A stretch of DNA of 64,000 bases. Origin: Ehretia macrophylla. Taxonomy: Eukaryota > Streptophyta > Magnoliopsida > Boraginales > Ehretiaceae. The DNA is taken from the NCBI GenBank assembly GCA_037974665.1, contig CM075778.1, forward strand, positions 14,559,001 through 14,623,000, given 5' to 3'. A model generated the notes under the pieces. It worked only from the letters and a program-made list of their open reading frames with translations. It did no database searches and was not told the origin of the DNA. Numbering within the stretch: the first letter of the stretch is position 1; every line of letters begins with the position of its first letter. Shown here piece by piece: positions 34,364 to 46,189 of this stretch. The position numbers and the translations under genes are program-made.

Positions 34364-36827
34364 TGTGACGCCCGAGATTTTTGCCATACATTCACTTACT
34401 GTTGCATCCATTAGTTACGCATTTCTTTTGTGCTTTAATTACTGTCTTATTTAATTACTATTCATTGCGTTTTTCAACTTCATAACTACTTCGAGTTAGC
34501 ATTTTTCCTAAATCATATTAATTATAGTAGGAATGAGAAAAATGTGCATTTGAGCTAGGATCGATAAGAGCCTTCGTTTAGAAAATGGTTTAGTAAACTA
34601 GTGAATAGTGTTACGTAACTTAACTTAGTGTTTTAATTTGCTAACATTAATTTGCACCTTAGGACTCGTATTTAGCGAGTTTAACCCACCTTTTAAGTCA
34701 ACTTACACACATAAATAACCCTACACCCTTATATATTCTCACAACACACCACCTAAGCTCATAACTTGCAAAACAAAACAAAAAAATATGCTAAAAAGTA
34801 CTGTAGCAAGGCCGAACAGCTCTAGCAGCCAAGAGAAGTGATTTTTGCTCCTCAACTCTCAATCCAAGCCTCTCCAAGCTTAGAGCAAGTAGTTTAGGAT
34901 GTGTGCAAGCCTACTAGGTGTTCCTACGCACTTTAGGTGAGGGATTTCATGACATTTTTTGCATATTTAAAATGTTACATATTTCTTGAATTGTTAGAAA
35001 TGCTATCAAATGCTATTGCAAAGCTTATCTATGCTATTATACGTTGTATATAAGTGCTAGAGAATATATTTAAGCCATTAGTTTGTATTTTAAACGATTG
35101 GAATCGTTACTTTGATTTTATGAGGTGAATAGTGATAGATTTTTAGGGTTTTGTGTAATTGTGCATATTGGATTGATTCATTGCTTCTAATAGATACGTT
35201 AGGTGTTAATGAAGGTAGTCCAATAGCCCCGTGCTCTCGAATTGCTATAAACTTGTATAAAAAGTGAAATAGCCGACTTTTTAAAAGGGATTTCGGGGTT
35301 AATGCTAATCCGGGTGGAATTGAACTTCACATTTGGTATTCTTAGGCTACCTAGGTACTATAGAAGCTTTGTTAACCCTCGTTTGGATCCCGGTTAAGGT
35401 ATGTGTAGTCCAAAGCCATAAGAGAAAAATTGGGACTTTTGGGGTAATTGTGAGTATTTGAATGCGTTTGAGGATTTTAAGGGTGCCTTAAGGGTTAATT
35501 AGAAGAATGGTATAACTTCCCCCATGAATTGGAAACATTAACTTTGATTTGGAAGGAAAATGGCTTAGGATAAAAGGGGGATAATTGAGAAATGAATGAT
35601 TTTTCGCTTCTATAACCTTGTAAGTGTGTATTAAGTGTTTAATTGCAATTATAAGATGTTTATGAGCTTTTGGTATTGGTTTATTGGAAAAATGTGCAAC
35701 TTTTTCCTTTATACTCTTTTAATTAGTTTTGTACTATTGCTTATCATATGAACTATCTCGAGGGCAACCTTTTTTGTTGACCCTCCTAAGTGCCACTGTT
35801 CTTCATTGATTATCTTATTGTCAAGTGTTAACGTGCATTGCATAGTGGTTACGCAACCATAGTGTTAAGGGCGGATGTGTTGAATATCGGCTGGGCGGCA
35901 GAGGGCTTGCCAGTAGATATTCAAACTCCGTACCCTATTCCCTCATTCGCCTAGTCCAGAGATTACCATGGGATGTTGGGTCGTAGGATTATCGGGGTAC
36001 ATCCGGAGTACACCCATTGAGGTGATTGGGAATTTGCCGGCACAGTGATCATGGTTTGTGGATCATGAATGAAGATCAAGTGAAGATTGGAGTGTTGGGG
36101 TTAAGTGTAATGTATCCTTTTTAATGTGTGGTTACTTAATCTTTTATCATTTTTGAATAGTTTTAATTGTTGTTAATGTTTAACTGTATTACTTGTTGCA
36201 TTGCACGCCCCGGGAGACTTTATCCCTCACTGGGCAACAGTGGTTGCTCATACCTCGATATCATGTTTCAAGAAGTACTGAGGGTGATTCCCAGCTAGTT
36301 GAGGTGGTAGTAGAAAAGGAAGTAGTGCAGGCAGAGCCTTTGCCCTAGTAGCTGTGTGATTGTTGTCTGAGGTGGATGTGCTTTCTTGTTGCTATGTGGC
36401 GCACTTGTTATTCTATATTATGATCTATTTTGTGGCCTAAGGGCTATGTATATGCTTTGTAGTTGCAAGTTGAAAAATAGTTGGTTGTAGTGATAGATTT
36501 GGGAAAACTGTGGCTTGTAATAACTTATGTTCTACTTCTAGCTACTTGCATGCTTGGGTGTGTATGTCTTGATGTATGCTTGGTCTCAACTTCTAAGAAT
36601 ATTTCAATGTTATCATGGAGTGGCATGATAAACACTTTTGTAAAGAAATTAAGTTGAATGCATGCTTGTGTGAATTTGAACTACTGTATGCCTCAAAGCT
36701 TGGATGGCCTTGAACTTTTGAACTTTAGTTATAAAAGTTTGACTTATTGTAATGTGGCTTAATTGAGCGTTTACAGGTTTTCAGAATGTCAACGGTACAG
36801 AGGAGACTCTGTCCGTTTGACGGGTCC
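34364..36827 (+). repeat. 3' LTR of the Tekay-like element, truncated
   Basis: It begins TGTGACGCCCG and follows the 5' LTR, apart from small indels and a stretch of about 65 bases near 35284-35348 that the 5' LTR lacks. It stops after GACGGGTCCA, so the last 70 or so bases (to GGGGCGTGACA) are missing. The box is at 35971-36014 and the hairpin at 36232-36249. It is joined at 36828 to gag-leader sequence of an inverted copy. Confidence 0.8.
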
Positions 36828-37273
36828 ATTGCAGCAGTCAACTATGCATTAATAGTCTGCTGATCTACTTCTTCTTCCCCGACATTCTTATTCCTGGTCT
36901 AACGGTGAGGCCCCATCTCGTATAGCTAGAATGCAAAGTATTATGACAGGCATATATGTAATTTGCAAGTAAATCACATAAGGAGAAGTTCAAATAAATC
37001 CACATAAAATCACATATAAGATCATACGAGTACTTTATATACAAAAGATACAAATAAGACACTTAATCGTACTTTCCATTCTAAACTTTTCACATTCATA
37101 ACATAACTCATAAAAGACATTTCAGATTCTCATCTCCATGCTAGCATGTTCTTTACTATATCAATCTCTCACTTATTCAATCAAAAGAAACACTTAGTCA
37201 CACAATTACAATTGCACATAATAGATCTCTACCCACAGACCGAGAAACCTATCCCGGTTCATGTATTCTATAA
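36828..37273 (-). repeat. Leader and start of gag of an inverted Tekay-like copy
   Basis: Read on the minus strand, the segment matches 29320-29700: GTGGGTAG...CTATT, the CATATGTAATT block and the ATGGGGCC gag start near 36920. Everything downstream of the first gag codons is missing. Confidence 0.7.
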
Positions 37274-37285
37274 GCTCTGATACCA
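37274..37285 (-). other. Primer-binding site (tRNA-iMet)
   Basis: The minus strand reads TGGTATCAGAGC, six bases from the LTR, exactly as at 29308. Confidence 0.8.
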
Positions 37286-37291
37286 CCTAAA

Positions 37292-39818
37292 TGTCACACC
37301 CCGACCAAACCCCACAGTAAAAGGTTAAGTCCGGACCTGACATACGGAAAGAGTCTCATATGTACCGTGGACATTCTGAAAACCCGTAAACATAATATAA
37401 ACTCACAATAAAAGACTAGGCATCAACAACTCCAACTCTAACTAATTCCCAGCTTCAAGGCCATCCGAGCCTTAAGCAACTCAATATATGAAGAACACAC
37501 ATAGGCATGCAATTTACCATCCTATAACCTTTATCTTTTGTCCGCTTATCATACCACTCTATGTTATCATTTAAACATACTTAAGGATTAAAGATATCCA
37601 TTCAACCATTGCATTCACACCCAAGCATGCAACAAAACCAGAAGCAGAAATATGAGTTATTACATGCCACAGTTACATATCTCATACTACATCCATCTAA
37701 CTTCCAAGCTTACAACTGCACACATATATACATAAGCCCACATGCTCCAAAATAAGACATAAAACAATATAAACAAGCCTTCACAAAAAGTCCAGCAAGA
37801 AACACATCCACCTTAAGCAATTAGCACACAACAACTAAGGCAACTGTTCTGCCTTTACCTCTTCCTCTTCTCCCTCAACCACAATAAGCTGGGGATCAAC
37901 CTTAGCACCTCCTGAAACATGTTAGCGAGGTATGAGCAACCACAATTTCCCAGTGAGGGATATAGTCTACCGGGGCATGCAATACAACAGTTAATACACA
38001 GAAAACAATCAAACAACTAAAAGAGCAATGTAAATGTCAAGTTACCGCACATTAAAAAGGATATAATTCACTTAACCCCAACACTCCAGAATTCACTTGA
38101 TCTTCAATCACGAACCACGAACCTCGAACCACAAACCTCGATCAATGTGCAGGCATAAAACCCTAATCACTTCAATCGATGTACTCCGGATGTACCCCGT
38201 GAATCCTACGAACCAATACCCCCTGCCAATCTCTGGACCAAGCCAGTGAAGGACTAGAGCACGGATATCGAATATCTACTAGCAAGTCCGCTGCCGCCTA
38301 GCCGATATCCAATATATCTGCCCCTGACACTATGGTTGCACAACCACTATACAATGTACTTTAGCAATTGACAATATAAAAACATTGTATAGCAATAACA
38401 CATAGGAGGGACAACAAAGTAGGTTGCCCTAAAAAATAGTTAAAACATAGGCATTAACATAGAATCAACTAAATGAATACAAAGGGGGTAAATTACATAT
38501 TTTTCACAAAAAATTACCAAAAGCTCACAATTAAGTTAAAAGTACATTTAAACACCTAAGAAATATTTACAAGGTCATAGAGGTACAAAACCACCAATTC
38601 TCTACTTTTCCCTCCTTGCGACTTAAGCTATTTGATTCCAAACAAAAGTGCAAAGCTCTAGATTCACAAGTGAGCTATCCTATACTTCTAATTACTCCTT
38701 ATGGCACCCCTAGGACCCTTGAAGTTACCTAAATACCCACGATTACCACAAAAGCCCCGATTGCCCCTTTATGAGTTTGTACTACAAGTACCTTAACCGC
38801 GACTCAACCGCGAGTTAGAAAGGCATATCTAGTACCTACATAACCTAAGAATACCAAATGTGATGGCCAAATTAACCCGGATTTGCATTACACCTTAAAC
38901 CCTTTTCTAAAAGTCGCTAATTTCTAATTTTTACCAAGTTACAAGAAATTAAACTTCACGGGGTTATTAATCTACCTTCATTAACTTCTAAAGCACCTAA
39001 TTGAAGCATTGAATCAAGCTATAACACACATTTTCTCAAAACCCTAAAAATGTGACTATTCACTGCCCTAAAATCAACCAACGAATTTAACCGTTTAAAA
39101 AGCTAAACAATTACATAAATGTGGTCTCTACAACATGTATGTATCATATATAGCAAGATTTAATCATATCATAAGCCAACAACAACAAATCTAGAAATTT
39201 AATATTTTGGTATAAACTTTATATGTACAAAAGAATGCAAAATTCCTCACCAAAAGTGCGTAGGAGCTCGTAGGAAAGTAGGGAACCCTTGAAAACACTT
39301 AACCCTAGCTTGAGGGAGCTTGAGATGCAAGATTTCAAGAGCAAAAATTCCTCATTTTCCTTCATAGGGATGTCGGGTTTGGGCACTATTTGGGCTCTTT
39401 TATTTTTTTTTCTATGTTATGTTGTATGCATATATGTGTAATGTATATATGTAATATATGTATTGTTTTTATGTCTATAATGCTAACTTAAAGTGGGCCA
39501 ACATCACTTAGAATAAGTCCAATGATGAAATTAAATGTTAGCTAGCTCAATATAATATTAGACTACATAAAACTATTCAACGAACCGCTAAAACATTTCC
39601 TAAACGAGCCTTCCTAAGGCTAACTGCTCAAATGCTCATTTTTCTCATTCTTAAAATAATCAACATAGTTTAGGAAAAATGCTAATTCGAAGAAAATAAG
39701 TGGTTGGAAAATACTATGAATAGTAACTAAGGAAAGTAACAAGTAAATGCACAGTTAAGGTGCACAAATAGTGAATGCAACAATGAGTATAAGTACGGCA
39801 ATGTTCTCGGGCGTCACA
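37292..39818 (-). repeat. 5' LTR of an inverted Tekay-like copy
   Basis: In sense it runs from TGTGACGCCCGAGAAC (39818) to GGTCGGGGTGTGACA (37292), 2527 bp. The box lies at 38181-38220, the CAAC/GTTG hairpin at about 38402-38430 and the GGTGAGG box at 39246-39251. The stem-loop near 37933-37957 is partly decayed. With 34364-36827 it forms LTRs of one family facing each other. Confidence 0.75.
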
Positions 39819-41504
39819 ATTAGAATGTAATCTTTCTTCAAGAAAATGTTTTGTTTAAGAAGATATTGCATTCTAAGAAAATATAAATTAAAGAAGTGTC
39901 CTCTAAGCTACAAAATCACCTAGACCTAAGTGTTGAATCTACTCAATTCGGTCCGAAATGTGTCATCACATATGATCTTTGTAAAACTAGTAGTGTATCT
40001 CATCTTTTAAAGAATATAGGGATATGTTCTTTAAGATGAACAAAAGTTGTTTGTGTCTTTGAGATAATGATCATTTTGATGATCCTATGATTTGTGAAGA
40101 AATGATATGTGATATCGACTCCAAGAAATTATTAAATCCAATGCATATTGATTATACTCCATATATTTCAACCAAATCTGGATATTGGATCTTCAAAAAA
40201 AAGGCTGAAGTTAATGGAAAATGTAGTAACCTCTTATAACTAGATTGGTTTACAAAAGATATCATCAATGGCAAAGAGTTGATTATGATAAAGTCTTTTT
40301 TACCAATTATTGTGCTTAAGTCTATTCATATTATGTTAGAAATTATAGCACATTGTATATACTATATCTGGTAAATAAAATTTAAATTTATGTTCTTAAT
40401 GGACATCTTTTGAAAGATGGAATATAGAACAATTTTGATGATTTGAATCCATAGATATAAGTAATATGTTCATACTTAAGAGATCTATTCATGGTCTTCA
40501 GAAAAGAGATCTATTCATGGTCTTCAGAAAATTTCTTGGAATTGTTGCATCCAATTCAAATGAGACTAAAGAGTTTGATTTCATTAAGAATGTGGATGAA
40601 TCTTATGATTACAAAAGAATTAGTGGGAGCGCAGCCACTTTTCTCAATTTGTATGTTGATGACATGTTAATCATGGTAGATGACATGTATGTTGTGATGT
40701 CGGTTAAAGTCTAATTATATTAAAAGCTCTCCATAATAAATTAAATATGGAAGGTCTTATTTGTATCTTGAGAATTCATAGCTATGGTGATACTGCAAGG
40801 AGATTACTTGGCATACTCCAAAGATTGTACATAGAGTGATCTTGAAGGTGTTCAAGATGGATTTTCGAAAGGAATTCAAAGAAGGAATTACTGTCTATGA
40901 GACAAGAAATCTATCTATCTCTAAAGAAAACTTTTCGAGAAACTCTTATAGCAAAGAAAATTCGTGTTCAAGTTATCTCATGCCTCAGCAATAGGTAGCT
41001 TCATATTTGTTATACTATGTACAAGGCCTGATATTCTGCAATCTATAAAGTGTTACAAGTAGATATCAGTCTAATATAGGTTGAGAACATTGGATAGTAT
41101 TAAAATATATTCTAAAGTACTTGGAAAGCACTAAAGATATATTCTTCGTTTATGAAGGAAATAAACTTCATACTAATGGATTTATTAGTTCTAATTTTCA
41201 ATATGAAATTTATAATAACATGTCTATATCTAGGTTCATGTTTATTTGTACTGGGAGCACGGTAAGTTGTAAAGGTTTTGAACGAAATGTACATTCCATT
41301 TCATAACCCGTGTTTTTGTAATATGTGATGTTGCAAAAGAAATTGTTTGGATCAAGGAATTCATACAAGCTAATAGTGGTTCCTACTGTTAAGTTGTGAT
41401 ACTTTTATGTTACGACTATAATGGAGCTACTGCACAAGCTTATGGAACCGGGTTCTCACAAAATGTCCAAACACTTGGAAAGGTGTTTCCATCTTCATAC
41501 ATTG
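39819..41504 (+). pseudogene. pol: Ty1/copia pol remnant (RT, RNase H)
   Basis: Pieces of a copia polyprotein can be read in changing frames. WIFKKKAEVNG (near 40180) starts the RT. Then come the stretch around 40260-40420 with FLNGHLL, the IHGLQKRD block (40480), and FDFIKNVDE...RISGS with the catalytic LYVDDMLIM near 40650. The RNase H region follows with YTMLCTRPDIL (about 41020), LEHW...LKYLESTKD (41080-41145) and the closing ATAQAYGTG (about 41425). The decay is heavy, with many stops and shifts and a short direct duplication at 40476-40529. The order RNase H last, after RT, fits copia, where integrase precedes RT. Sequence before 40140 is too worn to assign. Confidence 0.75.
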
Positions 41505-42359
41505 TGTCATAACCCCATATCAATAATATGATCTCTGATACCACAGAAATTAAAATAATATTCAACTTATTTGAACAACAAACAATCTTAGGATCATGAT
41601 GCCACAGACTTAAGAAGATCACTCCTCCTAAGTCCGCAAAGGCACACTACAAAAGCCTGATCACTAATATCCATAAAATAGTACATTATATCCATTAAAC
41701 ACTTCTCAAATACATTCAAGAATTCATTACAACAGGCCTTCATAACAACTCTTTAATACCAAAGAATACATCTCTATAATAATTCACCATTACATCAAAA
41801 TATATATAAACTTCACAAATAATATGTACATCATTCAAAGCAAGATAAACATAGCTATCACTTCCAATCTTCTTGAGGCTCAAACTCTGTTTCACTTGAA
41901 ATGTTGTTAAAACGGGGTAAGCTTCACAAGCTCAGTGAGAGGGGTGAACGAGAAGGTTTTGGAAAATATTTTAACTTTGAAAATCCCTTTGAAAACATGC
42001 ATTTGAAACCATATGCAATTACTAGAAATTTAAAAGCAATTAACTCAAAAGGCAATTAACATGCATTCAAAACTACATGCATTCAACTTAGCAAAAAAAA
42101 GACTTATGCATTCAATGAGCAATTAAAGGCAATTAGCATGCATTTGAGACAATATGTAAACATTAAGCACTTAGGCACATTTAGCTCAAGTAAGCATATA
42201 AAGCTATATAACCACATAAGAAAGGATACGCTAAACATTGTTGATGTCACCCCTTATACCACCATCACAAACTCTACCATTCCCCTTGTCACTCCCATTC
42301 AGGTGCATCCGGATACCCTAGAAATCTATGACCCACACACTATGGAACACTCTGTCCAT
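41505..42359 (-). repeat. Ty3/gypsy LTR 3' fragment with primer site, minus strand
   Basis: The minus strand reads TGGTATCAGAGATCAT at about 41528-41543, a primer site. The adjoining LTR starts near 41545 and carries the hairpin at 41919-41933 and a worn box at 42299-42345. It aligns with 10019-10110 on the other strand. It has cut the end of the copia pol. Confidence 0.55.
41919..41933 (-). other. Conserved LTR stem-loop
   Basis: AAGCTT and AAGCTC pair around a 3-base loop, with one G-U pair in the RNA sense, beside AGTGAGAG. Confidence 0.4.
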
Positions 42360-42547
42360 TTGAGATAGGGAATAAAACCTTGGTAGTCGTTTCTTTAGTA
42401 TGATAAATACTTAAAGTTATTCAAAGTCCTTAGATTATTTGATCGGGGCTTCAATAATCTATTACAGATTATCACATGTGTAGTTATCTTTGATTAACAT
42501 AGAGATGTTAATGATAAAGGATGGTGAGCCAAATGTCATAACAATAT
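42360..42547 (+). repeat. Copia-type LTR piece (family A)
   Basis: It matches the reverse complement of about 9655-9800: the TTTGATTAACATAGAGATGTTAATGATAAAGG region followed by GGTGAGCC. It is cut at 42548 by another LTR. Confidence 0.5.
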
Positions 42548-44384
42548 TGTTAGGAATTGGATGCCCTAAAGACCACTAGCATTAAGACATCTTAATGTAA
42601 TGGATATTAATCAGTTAACAAATCAGTGCATTAATTATGAGCATATCATGTTCTCTCTTTATTTGATATATCTATATACAAAAAAAACTCCTTAATACAA
42701 GTAAATAGCATAGGTGCGTGGTGATCCGCACAAAGGCCTATACTATGAGGCTTGGATCAAAACTATAGGTTCATAACCCAATATTAAAGTTGGGCACTTC
42801 ACTATGGTAAGGTTATAATGAGAAATACTCTTATTTGGTAGGGTGACCTACCTTGGTGCATTTGAATGCATTGAACGAGACCACAATAGATGTTATCTCA
42901 GTGACATTACTATCATTATCATAGAGCTAAAAACATCTTAAGCTACTAAGTGACCAATGCTCCATATCATCAGCATATATGGATTAATCAATGGATTCTA
43001 GGTCATATGTTTTGATTCACTATAGGTGATATCTATAATGGGTCAACAGCTCCGTGCTTTAGACATATGGACTAAGTTCATTAGATGAAATACATATAAG
43101 TCATGACTCTATGTTATCTTAAATGATAGTAAGCTACTCGTTTGGAGTTATCTATGTAGTCATCCAAATCTAAGCGATTAGTAATATAGCTCGGGCTATA
43201 TTGGATATTAAACTTATAGGTCACTCCCGAGAACAAGGGAATAGTATATGGGTGATGATTATGTAAAAGATAAAGGTCCAAGGTATAGATATAATCAAGA
43301 TAGGATGATAGTTTGAATACAAGACCTATTCTTGATTGTTGTTGAAACATAGAAGGGCATTTCAGTCACTGTAGTTAGTAGGTCAAGGACACAAAACCTC
43401 CTTCAAAAGTTTATTAATTGCCATGGAGTGCAGTCTTAACTCTTTAGTGGAATGAGTTAAGGTTAAAGTGATCAAAATACAACTAATGACTAGCAGGGGT
43501 ATTTTAGTCATTTTATAGTCAGAGCAATTATGTCTTTCTGTATTGAGTATACTTTCTATTTTGGCTCTAACTTTTTATGGAAATAAAGTGGATAATATGC
43601 TTTTGGAAATTAGTTAGGACAAATGAACATTCTTAAGACAAGAATGTTTGTCCTGAACATGCAATGTCCAGATACTGCATTATATACACACTTTGGCTTA
43701 CAGAATGCATGTGTGGCATATGTTTTGCATGTGGATGGCACAAGGGGATATGTAGGCTGATTAGATAAACAGAGGATAATATCTTTTTATTTAAATGAAG
43801 AAGATAGTGGCACATTATCTCATTTAATTCAAAACTTGAAAAGATATTGTTGATTCTCTCTCGATCTTCCTAGATCACGTCTCCCTCTCTCTCATCTAAA
43901 TGATATATTTAGATTTTGCCAAAGAAATATATGCATTACTCAACATCCACTCCATAAGGGCATGGCTAGAGCAATAGAAAATAGATAGAGTCATTTTCTC
44001 AGACCAAAAATAATACTCAATTGCTCGGAATATGGAATATGAGAGAAAAATCGCTTAGTTTTTCCAATTTGGAGTTCCCTTGGGCTTTGCTGCATTTTCC
44101 CAGCCTTCAAACAGACCGTATATTGTCGTGTGCTGTGTATTTAAGCTAACACGAAAGGTAAAAATTACATACTATTAATTCTAGCACTAGGTGATTGATT
44201 TCGGTGTTGTTCTTTGCATGATTACATGTATATTCCACTTATGGATTAATGGCTGACTATTTATGTTTATAAAATGATTTTAAACCATTGGAATAGGACT
44301 AGAAGCCTTAGGAATCCATATCCTTTAAGCATTAGATGCGATTACCAAACATGTGGGTTATTGTTAGTTGAATAGATCACCAAA
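42548..44384 (+). repeat. Copia-type LTR (family B), plus strand
   Basis: It starts TGTTAGGAATTGGATGCCC. The same family lies on the minus strand at 62490-64000, recognisable from many shared blocks such as CCTATACTATGAGGCTTGGATCA-like and GCTCGGGCTATATTGGATATTAAAC-like sequence. TGTTAG...CTAACA would place the end at 44151, but the following 230 bases could not be assigned elsewhere. No primer site follows. Confidence 0.6.
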
Positions 44385-44723
44385 CATGTGGATTATGCTA
44401 GCATTAACATCCTAGAAGAAAAAAGAAGCTTGATCTTTTGCTTGTGTGGAAAAACTAGAACTCTTACAATTGTGAAAGGTGTTGTATTGCATCAAGTGAG
44501 CAAACCTTTGTTTTCATGGCTTGTCTTCAAGAGGTATATCCTATATCTAACTCTTGATTATATGTTCTTGCAATATATTATGCTTATTATGTTAATTTCA
44601 TAACATCAGGACTAGGATTTTATGATGCATATGGTTATGAATGTTGAGAAATTTTGATTTCTCGTCTTGCTTCCGCTAATTTCATGAGCTAGAATATGTA
44701 TATAATACTAGAATGATCCTTCA
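44385..44723 (+). repeat. Copia-type LTR 3' end (family A)
   Basis: It is collinear with 10860-11192 and ends in the same GATCCTTCA. No primer site follows, because the next base already belongs to CACTA sequence. Confidence 0.65.
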
Positions 44724-44739
44724 AAAGGTCCATCTGAAA

Positions 44740-45113
44740 TTTTGGTTGACTGATGTAAATGTAAAGAAAATATACTCAAAATATAAGCCTTTTGTCTTGG
44801 TCGAATAGGCATATCAAGCTTACTTCGCCAAGTATCTTGGTGCTTAAAGAGACCGGCAAATGGGTGGGTTGTATGCAAGATTAGATCAAGGAACCAATAT
44901 GATGTGTCTAGAGATAAGGATGAGAATGATATAAATGAACACTTGGTTTTCCAAGCGGATGAGATGGAGGTGCCACTCGTACAACCAAATGATGATGATT
45001 TTATCATGTGTTGTCATGAATCGGGTGAATGCATTAGGGTAATGATACATAATCTAAACACAATGAATTATCTGATTGAAATTTGTATTAATAAATTTAA
45101 TATTTGTATGTGA
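44740..45113 (+). pseudogene. CACTA transposase C-terminal fragment (DUF4216-like)
   Basis: A first frame gives YKPFVLVE then a stop and AYQAYFAKYLGA. After a shift near 44860 it continues as WVVCKIRSRNQYDVS...NEHLVFQADEMEVPL. The pattern PFVLA.QA.QVFY...W.VV.K...R...DV is the usual C-terminal block of plant En/Spm-like transposases. The remnant is frameshifted and lacks the catalytic core. Confidence 0.6.
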
Positions 45114-45589
45114 ATTCCATAGTATAGATTCACAAATTATAATGAAAAGTTAATACATTTTCTCTACATTTATATAATATAATGTATATATGTGTGTATC
45201 TTATAGTATTTTTAAATCATCGATCATATATATGCCACCTACATTTTATAGTAGTGCTTGGGGAACATGTATATGCATGAAGCAGGATCGAGAAGAACAA
45301 CTAGTTGAAAACAGACTACACACCATGTGAGCGAGATAAGACAATCAGTAGATCATTTTAGGTTTTTTTTATATAAATATAAAATATTATTTTTGTACAG
45401 AATTTAGTTTTTTTTGTAAATTTACTGTAAATATTAATTTGTATATTTAATTTTTTTTTTTTGTAAATATTAATTTTTTCAAATTTTTGTAGAAATTAAT
45501 GTGTATATTTAGTTTTTTTTTTGCAAACATTAATTTTTTATATTTTATATTTTGATTTTATAATTTTTTATATTTTTTAAATTAGATAA

Positions 45590-46105
45590 TTAATTGGCGA
45601 CATAATAGCTATGAACAAGTTGGGCGACGAATTAACCATGGATATTTGGAAATTGAATGGCTATGGAAGTTAAGCTACGGAATGGCAACAAAAGTAAGGT
45701 TATAGAATAACTACGGATGTTGGGCTACGGAATGGCGATGATAATGAATAAATTAATATAAAATAAAAATTTTAAATTAAAGAAATAGCGAAGGAAATTA
45801 ATAAATTATTTAAAAATAAAAATATATTTTAGCTACGGATTGGCGATAAAAATTAATAAAATAAAAAAATTGGGCGACGAATTGGCTAAGACCAATAATA
45901 AAATAATAAAAAATTATTATTTAATTTGACGACGGATTAGCTACGGACACTGAAAGAAATAAATATTTATTGATTTTCAAAATTGGCGATGGACATTGAG
46001 TTTTGTTACGGGGCCAAAAACTACAAACCATTTTTTGTTGGCATTCTTTCACATGTTCTAATGGGGCGACGCCATGGCGACGAAAATTGACTATCACCTG
46101 AAGGC
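45590..46105. repeat. CACTA subterminal repeats
   Basis: At least ten scattered motifs in both orientations: GGCGACGAATT (45623, 45870), GCTACGGAAT (45672, 45725), GCTACGGATT (45832), GACGACGGATTAGCTACGG (45929) and GGCGACGAAAATT (46073). In CACTA elements such repeats bind the transposase. Confidence 0.65.
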
Positions 46106-46189
46106 TTTTTTCTTATAGTGCCTTACTTGTTTGAATTTTTTTGCTATTTGTTTATATAGACTTTGTAAGGGGGAGCTTTGTCTATTGAG

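Larger units (their letters stand above)
26854..36827 (+). mobile_element. Ty3/gypsy chromovirus, Tekay/Del-like, with truncated 3' LTR
   Basis: Order: 5' LTR, tRNA-iMet primer site, leader, gag, protease, RT, RNase H, integrase, chromodomain-type tail, polypurine tract, 3' LTR. The order protease-RT-RNaseH-integrase is that of Ty3/gypsy; the C-terminal chromodomain-like end (VKVMW...ATWERE...YPELF) marks a chromovirus, and the sequence style suits Tekay/Del. The 3' LTR stops about 70 bases before its natural end at a junction with an inverted copy, so a target duplication cannot be tested. Thirteen in-frame stops make it non-autonomous. Confidence 0.85.
44724..46120 (+). mobile_element. 3' part of a CACTA (En/Spm) DNA transposon
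   Basis: Three parts support the call. A transposase C-terminal remnant lies at 44740-45113. Many subterminal copies of GGCGACGAA and GCTACGGAAT/A lie between 45590 and 46105. The end reads GCTTTTTTCTTATAGTG (46104-46120), the inverted form of a CACTATAAGAAAA terminus. The 5' part is missing, cut by the copia LTR at 44723, so the 3-bp duplication cannot be checked. Confidence 0.7.

Noticed and set aside
41644-41660. CACTACAAAAGCC as a 5' CACTA terminus for the transposon ending at 46120
   Set aside because: It lies inside a minus-strand gypsy LTR fragment, and three other element pieces separate it from the CACTA end. The match is short and probably chance.
46160-46185. Plus-strand polypurine tract AAGGGGGAG before an LTR
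   Set aside because: The adjoining LTR (46190-47434) is on the minus strand, so a plus-strand tract here would be in the wrong place. Treated as coincidence or a relic.
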